Source: a bacterium
GTDB lineage: Bacteria; Zixibacteria; MSB-5A5; GN15; FEB-12
Assembly: GCA_020444475.1 (NCBI GenBank)
Contig: JAHLKV010000004.1
Coordinates: 148,304 to 212,303 of the forward strand
Direction of reading: 5' to 3'
Length of the DNA stretch: 64,000 bases
Within the stretch, counting starts at the first letter, position 1. Each line of letters begins with the position of its first letter. The position numbers were made by a program, and so were the translations under genes. Below the pieces are notes generated by a model, which saw only the letters and a program-made list of their open reading frames with translations, was not told where the DNA came from and did no database searches. This document shows positions 45,478 through 53,667 of the stretch, in pieces.

Positions 45478-45878
45478 CCCATAACACGCTGTGGGCGACC
45501 CTTCCTCGCATGCCTCGACTCCGCTCGGCATGACGGGCCGGGGCACCCGAGCAAGAAGTCGTTGTACAAGTGTGGACGCGTGTGAGTTACGGCGAAATGG
45601 GTTTGTTTTGTTATTTTTCGGGGTGCTCTTTTTCTGTTTTTCGCCGCAAGGGGTTGTCCTGTGGCGGGTTGTGCGTGATTTTGTGGTTGTCGGAAAGAAG
45701 CGGAGCACTACAAGTTTCCTTTCGTTTTTGCAGGTGCGGATAGCAAGTACGGTCTTTATTAATTAGGATCGCGGCGTGGTTACCATCGAGTTGGTAGCGA
45801 AAGTGTGAGGTCGCGTGGTGCACGGGGACGTACACAACGCACGTGTATGGATGGATCCCACAGCAAGCTTTGGGCGAC
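45478..45878. repeat. Mixed repeats: decayed REP copies, partial element, GTGGTGCACG hairpin
   Basis: CCCATAACACGCTGTGGG+CGAC near 45478; a stretch near 45646-45700 (GCAAGGGGTTGTCC, GTGGCGGGTTG, GTGATTTTG) resembling the spacer and left module of bipartite element B, apparently an internal-deletion copy; a GTGGTGCACGGGGACGTACA hairpin near 45815; and CCCACAGCAAGCTTTGGG+CGAC at 45857-45878. No gene is supported from 45461 to 45956. Confidence 0.6.
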
Positions 45879-45956
45879 TCAGGCCAGGCTACATCTACCG
45901 AATGCGGAACTGAGGCGTCAGTAATGCGACGACGCTTATCTGTTGGAGGTCTTGAA

Positions 45957-46646
45957 TTGAATGCGATAGAAGCTGGCATCATTGTTGTGTTGTGCCTTAG
46001 TACCATAGTCTTTGGTCAGACTGAAACCACTCTACTTCAGCGTCATGTCATTGGCTCCAAGGTTTTGACTGTGACTGATTATACGGAACCAACTGCGTTT
46101 GGAGGGAGCGGACGAGTTATCGCAGTCGGTGACTCCACTTCAAAGATGAAGGATTATGTCGTAGTGATGGACTGCGAGCAATATTTCGACGTGGTTTCTG
46201 TGGAGGCTGTCGACACAGTTTTGGCCTCGTTTTCATTGCGGTTCGTCGAAGCGTCCGTGTCTCCAATCTTCGTGGTTTCTCCATTGTGGCCACGAGTCGG
46301 GCAATTGGATTTCCCGGACTGGTTATTGCGGGAACGTAATTATCAAGGCAGTCAGACTTTGGTAAGTGGAGATTATCTCGTGGAGCACGTCACGTTGGCC
46401 TCAGACGAAGACGATCACGCTTTGATCCTGCGGAGTGCGTCGGACTCGTCCTTTGCTTTCAACGTTTATTTCTGCGACGCCGAGGAACTGAAGGTATCTT
46501 TCGAAGACACGTCTAGGCTAAAAGTCGAATACCGTTGGATTGGCACCACCAGGTGCTGTGAGTTCGAGATCGCACTTTGGAAGTACTACGGCGAGCCAAT
46601 CGCATTGCGCGCGGTTGGTTTGTTCGACCGGAGCGCAGAGAAGTAG
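45957..46646 (+). CDS. Secreted protein, family B copy 2
   Basis: 229 residues from TTG 45957: GGAGG lies 7 bases ahead, and the resulting start MNAIEAGIIVVLCLSTIVFG aligns with MNTLQIGIVLLMC of copy 1. Longer frames to 45924 or 45843 would add unmatched residues. Conserved blocks and the ending AVGLFDRSAEK are shared with copy 1. After the stop about 130 bases also match those after copy 1. Function unknown. Confidence 0.65.
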   Translation: MNAIEAGIIVVLCLSTIVFGQTETTLLQRHVIGSKVLTVTDYTEPTAFGGSGRVIAVGDSTSKMKDYVVVMDCEQYFDVVSVEAVDTVLASFSLRFVEASVSPIFVVSPLWPRVGQLDFPDWLLRERNYQGSQTLVSGDYLVEHVTLASDEDDHALILRSASDSSFAFNVYFCDAEELKVSFEDTSRLKVEYRWIGTTRCCEFEIALWKYYGEPIALRAVGLFDRSAEK

Positions 46647-46903
46647 CGGAGGCAATTGATACCATTTAGGGGCAGCTACGGGATTCTCGTATTGCATTAG
46701 GGTGGCATCTGAAAGGACGAATAGTGTCGTCAGGTGTGCAAGCGGGCGCGCATTCTTGTGACACAAAGCCTGCCTTAAGAACCGTTGACCGTTGGATTGC
46801 GGTGTCCGGGATCGGTTGGTACGAGGTGGTTGCGAAATGATTGATTCGTCAGAAGTCAATCGCACTCCTGTTCGGACGCGTGCATTGAATCAATGAGCAG
46901 TAC

Positions 46904-47197
46904 ATGAGATCAAATCAGGGCAGCTATGTCATAACCATTGGAATCGCACTTATCCTGGTGTCGCTTCTTCCGCCTACCGGGATTCTTGCAGAATCATCAG
47001 TGGGCGAAGCCTCTTCTGATTGGACTACTTTTCAGTGCAACATGCTCCGGACCGGCTACAACGATCACGACCGCATCAATCTCGTCATCGGCAAGCACTG
47101 GACCGTACAGGTGAGTGAGCACTGCTTGGATCAACTTACTGTGGTTGGTTATCGCATCTACGCCGTTGACCGAACGGATGCGGGTGGCCCGCTCTGA
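46904..47197 (+). CDS. Truncated PQQ-like propeller protein, family A copy 3
   Basis: 97 residues. Signal peptide region ITIGIALILVSLLPPTGILA, then DWTTFQCNMLRTGYNDHDRI and the shared ending. The downstream half of the gene is identical with copy 1 over about 100 bases although the signal peptides differ fully. It follows family B copy 2, giving B-A order here against A-B at 40.3-41.6 kb. Confidence 0.55.
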   Translation: MRSNQGSYVITIGIALILVSLLPPTGILAESSVGEASSDWTTFQCNMLRTGYNDHDRINLVIGKHWTVQVSEHCLDQLTVVGYRIYAVDRTDAGGPL

Positions 47198-47285
47198 GAG
47201 ATTCGGGCCAATTGGGACGGACGTATTCAGAAGCCGAACGCACAGGACGGAAGAAGAAACCTGTCCGGAGGGTGGGCCACCCCGG
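47099..47285. repeat. Accessory-region repeat R5
   Basis: Identical with R2 over the 3' end of the family A gene and through the core. Its REP hairpin is changed (CCTGTCCGGAGGGTGGG+CCAC). R1 carries the same CCTGTCCGGAGGGTGGG form in its trailing partial copy, showing shuffling among copies. Confidence 0.82.
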
Positions 47286-47328
47286 CCTTGAACGTCGATG
47301 AAGTCAAGAAGCGCGAAGGGAACGCAGG

Positions 47329-48216
47329 ATGGGGAAGTTGCGCGGATACTGGATAATGGAATCCCGCTGTAGAAGAACATGCAGGTGGGTAAAGCGTGTG
47401 GTATGCCTCGGACTTCTACTCGGGGCTGCCGGGTATGCATCTGCCGCTGAAGCTGAACTGCCTACTGGGGTAGATCGAGAACTTGCCATTGACATGTCTC
47501 TGGCCTACATGGGAGCCGATGCCGCGACAGCGAAGCACGTCAGAGAGAATCTCCATGTGCAGAAAACGACGTGCGACACCTCTCTTCTATTGCCCTCAGA
47601 TTTGAGATCTGGCTCTGGTATCGCTTGGCAGGTAATCCTCAGCGACTTCACTTTCACTCAGCCGAAGAATGATTGGATTGAGAGCTCTCGGTACGTCAGA
47701 GATGTTCAGGTAACGATTGATTCTGCGACAGGGACACTGGTCGAGATCCGAGTCCTGCCAATCTCCGCAGGGAGAATCTTCCCTCCCGAGCTCACTGCCG
47801 CCAAAGAAGCGAGTAGGTTGAGGCGGGACGGAGAAGACTATGTAGGATATCCGGCAGACACACCGCACGTGTCCTTTCTCTCTGTACTTGATACGGCTGA
47901 TGCCACGGTGGGGCAAGCCTCCAAGGTTGTCGTCAGACTACTCACATGGCGCGATGAGAATTCCATTGCGAGTGGCTCCGAAGTGAGAACTGTCTGGGTA
48001 GTCCACTTCTATGGGATGGATCCGAAGGGATGGCACCACGGTCATGTTCGAACAGTATACGACGCCCAGACTGGCAGCATGCTACGGACCGGGTGTTCTC
48101 CAGGCATCACGTATGACGACCTTCGGGAGGCTGGCTGGACGCGCCAAGAGTGCAGTAGGCTGACAGGACAGACTATCCCCGAGCATGTTTGGGAACGCCA
48201 TTCTCCAGGCCGGTAA
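47329..48216 (+). CDS. Secreted protein of unknown function
   Basis: 295 residues from ATG 47329 (GAAGGGA upstream); an in-frame ATG at 47356 would also leave the signal region VVCLGLLLGAAGYASAAEAE intact. The mature part is hydrophilic. A segment DVQVTIDSATGTLVEIRVLP looks like the strand-turn-strand seen in PepSY-type domains, and a second, HVRTVYDAQTGSMLRTGCSP, has the same VYDAxTG pattern, so a pair of PepSY-like units is possible. No catalytic motif recognised. Confidence 0.58.
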   Translation: MGKLRGYWIMESRCRRTCRWVKRVVCLGLLLGAAGYASAAEAELPTGVDRELAIDMSLAYMGADAATAKHVRENLHVQKTTCDTSLLLPSDLRSGSGIAWQVILSDFTFTQPKNDWIESSRYVRDVQVTIDSATGTLVEIRVLPISAGRIFPPELTAAKEASRLRRDGEDYVGYPADTPHVSFLSVLDTADATVGQASKVVVRLLTWRDENSIASGSEVRTVWVVHFYGMDPKGWHHGHVRTVYDAQTGSMLRTGCSPGITYDDLREAGWTRQECSRLTGQTIPEHVWERHSPGR

Positions 48217-48525
48217 GAGCGCCGCTGTCGAGGCAGTCCGCATCCTCCGGGATCGTCCGATGGCAAACCCTCGCTGAACCTGCTGGCTATCCATAAAGCA
48301 GGAGTTTCTCTGCTCGGTACCACGCGGAGCCCCCTTGGAGACCCCATTTGCAACCCATGAGGAGTGCCTATGGTGATTCACCATTCTCACCGCGATGTGT
48401 CTCGAGATGCTCCGAAGTGCACTGAACTTCACTGAGGTGCAGCGAACTTAACCCTCGTTGCGGCAGTGAATTGAGCGTATCTTGCCGTCATTGAGAGGCT
48501 TGCGTGAATGGTGGTGCGGGAGCAA

Positions 48526-48758
48526 CCCACCATAAATGGTGGGCACCCCGGCGTACACCACGCGCGTGTATGGATGGATCCCACAGCAAGCTGTGGGCGA
48601 CTCAGGCCATTTAGATTCGGTGGGTCGCGTGGTGCACGAGGACGTACACCACGCACGGACTCGACCCGATAGAGCAACCCACCATAAATGGTGGGCCACC
48701 CGGCGGTGAAATGAACAGCGGAAGAAGAAACCCACCCTCTGGACGGGGTGGCCCGCCC
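48526..48758. repeat. REP-like cluster with composite repeats
   Basis: CCCACCATAAATGGTGGG at 48526 and again at 48678 (+CCAC); CCCACAGCAAGCTGTGGG+CGAC at 48580; a GTGGTGCACGAGGACGTACA hairpin at about 48632; and the GGAAGAAGAAACCCACCC end of the R-family at 48722. The block from TGGATGGATCCCACAGCAAG to CGACTCAGGCCA is shared with 45850-45886. The flanking 48217-48525 holds nothing I recognise. Confidence 0.75.
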
Positions 48759-48939
48759 TTGGGGTGGGTTTCCTTTAGTCTGTGATGATTCTGTTTCTCT
48801 TTGGGGAGGAGCTACGTGCCATGACTCCGTCATTACGATCATCTCAACACCGCCCGATTCATTACATTCTGCTGTTACCGACGTCACCGGTTGCTGGTGG
48901 ATTCGAGGGTGTGTCTTGTTGAATCCGCCGCCGAATTGT

Positions 48940-49173
48940 ATGATACGTAAGGATGGACGGGAACGTTGGGCGTTCTGGCAGCCTCGCTGCTACGAGCAGA
49001 AGTGTCGCACACCGCAGACTGTGCTGGAAAAGATCAGGTATTGTCACTTGAACCCGGTGAAGCGGGGTCTGGTGAAGGAGCCGGGGGCGTGGCGATGGTC
49101 GAGTTACAACTGGTATGAGGGGAGAAGCGATGTCCCGATTGCGATGGATGAGTTTGAGAGTCTGGTGAGATGA
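48940..49173 (+). pseudogene. Remnant of REP-associated tyrosine transposase (RAYT)
   Basis: About 77 residues remain of a usual 150-230. The C-terminal signature is clear: WAFWQPRCYEQKC, then LEKIRYCHLNPVKRGLVKEP and WRWSSYNWYEG. The N-terminal HUH site and the catalytic Tyr region are absent, so it cannot be active. RAYT proteins are single-copy relatives of IS200/IS605 transposases that act on REP hairpins. It sits between two hairpin clusters, with one hairpin 28 bases after its stop. Confidence 0.72.
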
Positions 49174-49200
49174 CGGAAGAAGATACGGCGGAAGAAGAAA

Positions 49201-49313
49201 CCCACCCAAAGGGTGGGCCACCCGAGCCAATTGTAAGCGGTGGGGTACACCGGTGCCGGGCTGCAAGCAGCCTCGGCCTACAAAGCTGTCAGGTCGCAAG
49301 AAACCTGACCTAC
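49201..49313. repeat. REP-like cluster after the RAYT remnant
   Basis: CCCACCCAAAGGGTGGG+CCAC at 49201-49221; GGCTGCAAGCAGCC with CTAC at 49259-49281; GTCAGGT/ACCTGAC with CTAC at 49288-49313. The last two stems are unlike the others, but the foot (complement of GTAG) is the same. Confidence 0.75.
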
Positions 49314-49840
49314 TCGATCCTAACAACATTCAAATCTTCGTGTTAGGTGTTGCCGGGCAGACGGTTAGGCCGATCTCGCCGTCCTCGATCCATTTAGTTG
49401 TGAACAATCAGAACCCCGGTCTGTTTAATTGACCAAAGGTGCGGGCTGTCCGAAACCGACAGAAAAAACAGCACCGCCTCGGACCGAGAAGGAGTTTCTG
49501 TCCGAGCACGTACCGTTGAACTCCGTGGGATTGGCGCCAGGCGCGGCGCGGTCTCGCTTGTGTTGATTGAGACACCATGAAGAGCAACCGAGAGTATCAC
49601 CATTACACACCTTTTACTTCGACGCACCTAGTACTTCGTCGTCGCCAACCAGACGACCACCATTGACCGCATTTACATGCTTTTGATGCTGCGGCGTGCC
49701 TGCCAGTACGCGCAGTTGTTCTAATCCGGGCAGACGAACCGAAGTTCGATCCGAGTCGCCGTTTTATTGTCTTCGGCGCCGTCGGGTCGTACTCGCCGTG
49801 CACGTGCCGACCGGTCGGCGTGCAGAAACGGAGCCAAACT
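49314..49840. other. Non-coding stretch before the large surface protein
   Basis: About 530 bases without a supported gene. A CTGTC/GACAG hairpin followed by six A lies near 49447-49469. No clear promoter consensus for the surface protein is seen; the ribosome site CGGAGCC lies just before it. Confidence 0.4.
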
Positions 49841-52800
49841 ATGTGGAGCAGTGAGCAAATGACTTTGAGAATCGTAACAGTACTTATCGTGGGGCTGCTG
49901 GCGGGCGCGGGGCCTCTTTCGGCTCAGGCGCCGAGTGAGCCGGTGCGGATCGGCAGCTCGACAGCAGGGTATCATCCGACTCTGGGGATTCCGCGGTGGA
50001 AGGCGTACATGCCGGCCTCGGATCCAGACCGTCTGTATGTCACCTATGCCAACGGCAGCCGTCGCCTGAGCAACATGTCGATCACCACCGACGGTGGAGC
50101 GACGTGGAGCAGCGAAGAGATCCAGATCGATCCCGAGGGATATCTGGACATGCACCTGTCGGTGTTTGGTCGCGGCGATGATTTGTATACAACCTTCCCG
50201 ACCGGCGACGGAGCGGCGTTTCGGAAGTTCGATGGTCCGATCGCGAGCAATGATGATGGCGGGGCGATCACCTATATGGACGGTACGAACGCGCACCATC
50301 GGTCGAATATCATGGTCGACGACAACGGGCGTATCTGGTTGTTCACGCGGCAAAGCTATGCCGACACCGATGAAAACGTGAAGTACAATTACTCCGATGA
50401 CGGCGGGCAGACATGGGTGCAGGGGCAGGCGTTTGCGACCAATCACAATTCGGTGCGGTTCGGATCGATGCCGTATGTCGACGGCAGTCCGGCGCTGGTG
50501 GTGCTGTATCTGGCCGATGATCGCGGGTTCGAGTATTATCGCTGGGATGGGACACGGTTTGTCGCCGAGGAAGACTACTCTATCTTTGCGGACAATTTCA
50601 AGCAGGTGCGGGCGTTTACGCACAATGTCGTCAATGATACGACGTTTCATCTGATATTCGGGCTTGGCAATGACCTGCATCATGTGTGGAAGCATTTCAA
50701 CGACGGTCAGGGGGCATGGAATCACGAGATAATCGAAAGCTCGAATACTACGGAAGACATGGACTGGCGGCCGAGTGCGACGGTGCGGGGTGATGACTTG
50801 TATGTGTTCTACACGCGGAAGTCAAGTTCGAGTGACGCCAGTGCGATGATCTACTATAAGAAGTGGAGTCAGAGCGGGGAGTCGTGGACGGAACCGGTGC
50901 TGGTATCGACCGGTGGGGCGGACTCATACAATCTCGATCCAAACACCTGTTTTGCGGTGCCGGAGAACTCGCCGTATGTGCCGGTGGTGTGGAGCAGTGG
51001 GAGCGGGCCGTTTGATATTTACTTCTCGAAGATAGTCGTTGACGATCCGCCGCCGTCGGTGTCGATAGACTGCCCGTCGGGTACATTCAGTCAGCAGGTG
51101 TGCAGTGGTGACGACGTGTGCGTACCGTTGGCGGTGTCGGGGGCGGGAGAGGTGACGGTGGATATGGGCGGGGCGACATGGAGCAACAACGCGCTCTGCC
51201 TGACGCCTGACACCAGCGGTCTGTATGCGCTGACGGTGACGGCGGTGAGTGGCGCCGATACGGCGCGCTGTGTGGTATCGGCGCAGATTGACGTGACCCC
51301 CTCGGTGGTGATGGCCTGTCCGCCGGATACGGTGGAGCTGTCATCATGTACGGCGGGAGAGTTTGCTTTTGGTCTGCCGATCGCAAATCAAACCCAGGTG
51401 CACGTGGCGGGGGCGCAGTGGGCAAATGATACACTGACATTCACTGCTGACACTTCGGGCGTATACACATTCGAGGTCACCGCTGACGGAGAGTGTGGGT
51501 CGGTTGCGTGCAGTGTGATGGCACGAGTTGAAATCGGGCGGCCGGTCGCTATCGAGTGTCCGGGCGGGGCACTGGATTTCGCGCTGTGTTCTTCGGGTGA
51601 GGTCGCGATTCCATTGCCGATCACGGCGCAGACACAAGTGATGGTTGACGGGGCGGTGTGGCGTGATGACACGCTGAGGTTTGTCGCCGACAGTTCCGGG
51701 ACGTATCGATTTGACGTGTTCGCCGAGTCGGAGTGCGGTTCGGATGCGTGTGTGATTGTCGCCCATGTCGATATCGCGCCGGCAGTGAGTATTCAGTGTC
51801 CGGTCGGTGGGTATGAGTTTGCATCGTGCTATCCGGGCGAGTTTGCGATTCCGTTACAGATATACAATGCCGGCAGTGTTGATGTTGTTGGGGCGACATG
51901 GAATAACGATGAGTTGATATTCAGCGCCGACAGTTCCGGTACGTATGCGTTCCCGGTGACGGCGGAGTCGGCCTGCGGGTCAGCCTCGTGTGTCGTGACG
52001 GCGCAGGTGGAGATAGGACCGTCGATTGATCTGTACCTGAGTGACGCCGACGTACAGGTTTCGGAGATCGAAGCCGCGCCCGGTGACACGGTTACGATCA
52101 TGGCGGTGGTGCACAGTGACGTACAGTCGTCGATGGTCGGATCGGTGCCGGTGCAGTTTTATGATGATGATCCGGAGGCCGGCGGTGCGATGATCGGCGA
52201 GCAGATGGTGTACGATCTGGCGGGGGGCGAGTCCGATACGGTGGCCGTGGCGTATGTGGTGTCCGGGCCGTTTCCGCGGACGATTCATGTGGTGGTAGAC
52301 AGGAACGGGGAGGTTGCGGAGTGTTCGAACGACAACAATTTCGGCACGGTCGTGATCGAGCGGGTGCAGGCGACCGACGGTGCGGTGGTCGGGTCGGTTG
52401 TGCTTGACGACGGCAGTTCGGCGGTGGGGGTCGAGGTGCGGCTTCTGGCGGGCGACGGTCGCGAGTCTGACCGGGTGTACTCCGACGGATCGGGGTATTA
52501 TGAATTCACCTTGCTGTCACCCGGGGAGTATTTTGTCGATGTCGATCCGCCGGTCGGGTTTGGTCCGGTGGGCGAGGCGACGGTGGCGGTGACGCTCGAC
52601 GGGAACACGGCGCAGGTGGATTTCGTGCTTCGTGACGTGTCGGTCCGTGATATCGGTGACTACTGGTGGTGGAAGCGTCAGGTGGAAGCGGCGTATGTCG
52701 ATGACCCGATGGGTTCGATGATTACGCGCGATACGATTGATCTGTACGGACAGATGATATACGAGCATTTCTGCAATCGGACGGACGGGTACGCGCTGGC

Positions 52801-53446
52801 AATCGAGGGAGTGACGTATGAGGGCAGTCCGGCGCGGGCGTTGAGCACCGATGACATGTATTACCACTGGTTCGAGGATCAGGAGGGGACATTTGAGGAG
52901 AAAGCGAGGAAGTACTTCCTGGCGAATCTGATCAATGTCGTGTCGGGTCGGATGAGTCAGCAGGCGGTGGTCAGTCAGGATGGTGCGACGCTGGCGCAGG
53001 CGATTACGTACCTGGGGGATGAGTATATGAACGGTAACCCGGACGACCCTTCGCTTCAGGCGAACCTCATGCGCATCTTCTCGGCGACGATGATCCGGGC
53101 GGGGGAGATTCCGCTGTCGACACCGACGGTGCTGTACAAGACCGGCGGTGATGATCCGGAGACGCCGGACGGGTTTGCGCTGGAGCAGAACTACCCGAAT
53201 CCGTTTAATCCGACGACAACCATCGCTTACAGCATTCCGAATCGTTCGCACGTTCTGATTCAGGTGTTTAATGTTACCGGTCAGGTGGTGCGGACGCTGG
53301 TGGATGAGGAACTGACGGCCGGAGCGCACGACGTAGTGTGGGATGGCCGGAGCGATCAGGGGATGGCGGTTGGTTCGGGGGTGTATCTGTACCGGATCAC
53401 GGCGGATACGTACACCGCTGGTCGGAAGATGATGCTGCTGAAGTAG
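49841..53446 (+). CDS. Large secreted surface protein with propeller, tandem repeats and sorting domain
   Basis: 1201 residues from ATG 49841; ATG 49859 is also possible. Signal peptide ends near LSAQAP. Residues about 25-400 look like a BNR/sialidase-type beta-propeller (YVTYANGSRRLSNMSITTDG, KYNYSDDGGQTWVQG). Four tandem repeats of about 80 residues follow from about 405 to 725, each opening V-x-I-x-CP and holding PL-x(2)-x-Q-V, an AxW-x-(N/D)D segment and Cys pairs. Then a CARDB-like domain, a carboxypeptidase-regulatory-like domain (GSGYYEFTLLSPGEYFVDVD), a helical part, and a C-terminal sorting-type domain (LEQNYPNPFNPTTTIAYSIP to YTAGRKMMLLK) as in type IX secretion substrates. Surface adhesin or binding function is inferred. 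Confidence 0.78.
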   Translation: MWSSEQMTLRIVTVLIVGLLAGAGPLSAQAPSEPVRIGSSTAGYHPTLGIPRWKAYMPASDPDRLYVTYANGSRRLSNMSITTDGGATWSSEEIQIDPEGYLDMHLSVFGRGDDLYTTFPTGDGAAFRKFDGPIASNDDGGAITYMDGTNAHHRSNIMVDDNGRIWLFTRQSYADTDENVKYNYSDDGGQTWVQGQAFATNHNSVRFGSMPYVDGSPALVVLYLADDRGFEYYRWDGTRFVAEEDYSIFADNFKQVRAFTHNVVNDTTFHLIFGLGNDLHHVWKHFNDGQGAWNHEIIESSNTTEDMDWRPSATVRGDDLYVFYTRKSSSSDASAMIYYKKWSQSGESWTEPVLVSTGGADSYNLDPNTCFAVPENSPYVPVVWSSGSGPFDIYFSKIVVDDPPPSVSIDCPSGTFSQQVCSGDDVCVPLAVSGAGEVTVDMGGATWSNNALCLTPDTSGLYALTVTAVSGADTARCVVSAQIDVTPSVVMACPPDTVELSSCTAGEFAFGLPIANQTQVHVAGAQWANDTLTFTADTSGVYTFEVTADGECGSVACSVMARVEIGRPVAIECPGGALDFALCSSGEVAIPLPITAQTQVMVDGAVWRDDTLRFVADSSGTYRFDVFAESECGSDACVIVAHVDIAPAVSIQCPVGGYEFASCYPGEFAIPLQIYNAGSVDVVGATWNNDELIFSADSSGTYAFPVTAESACGSASCVVTAQVEIGPSIDLYLSDADVQVSEIEAAPGDTVTIMAVVHSDVQSSMVGSVPVQFYDDDPEAGGAMIGEQMVYDLAGGESDTVAVAYVVSGPFPRTIHVVVDRNGEVAECSNDNNFGTVVIERVQATDGAVVGSVVLDDGSSAVGVEVRLLAGDGRESDRVYSDGSGYYEFTLLSPGEYFVDVDPPVGFGPVGEATVAVTLDGNTAQVDFVLRDVSVRDIGDYWWWKRQVEAAYVDDPMGSMITRDTIDLYGQMIYEHFCNRTDGYALAIEGVTYEGSPARALSTDDMYYHWFEDQEGTFEEKARKYFLANLINVVSGRMSQQAVVSQDGATLAQAITYLGDEYMNGNPDDPSLQANLMRIFSATMIRAGEIPLSTPTVLYKTGGDDPETPDGFALEQNYPNPFNPTTTIAYSIPNRSHVLIQVFNVTGQVVRTLVDEELTAGAHDVVWDGRSDQGMAVGSGVYLYRITADTYTAGRKMMLLK

Positions 53447-53470
53447 CTTATCGGACATGGTAAGAAATCG

Positions 53471-53520
53471 ACCGCCCGGTGTTGTCCATGGACAGTGGAT
53501 GATGTCGGGCGGTTTTCGTT
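53471..53520 (+). terminator. Probable terminator of the surface protein gene
   Basis: ACCGCCCG pairs with CGGGCGGT, followed by TTTTCGTT. The 27-base loop contains the palindrome TGTCCATGGACA. It lies 24 bases after the stop. Confidence 0.7.
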
Positions 53521-53667
53521 GTTGCATCCGGCCACGTAGTCGAGAGATTCCGGCCAAGTTTCCGTCAATCAGCGCCTTACCAGCCGGGTTTGCGGTCCTT
53601 TCTCTAAAGCACGAACCGTCTCAATCCGATAGTAGCAATATGGAGTGATTCGGGGGAGAACAACCAG

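Noticed and set aside
48748..48939. N-terminal half of the RAYT gene in the same frame
   Set aside because: The residues before about 48940 do not resemble the HUH region of these transposases, so only the C-terminal part is counted as remnant.
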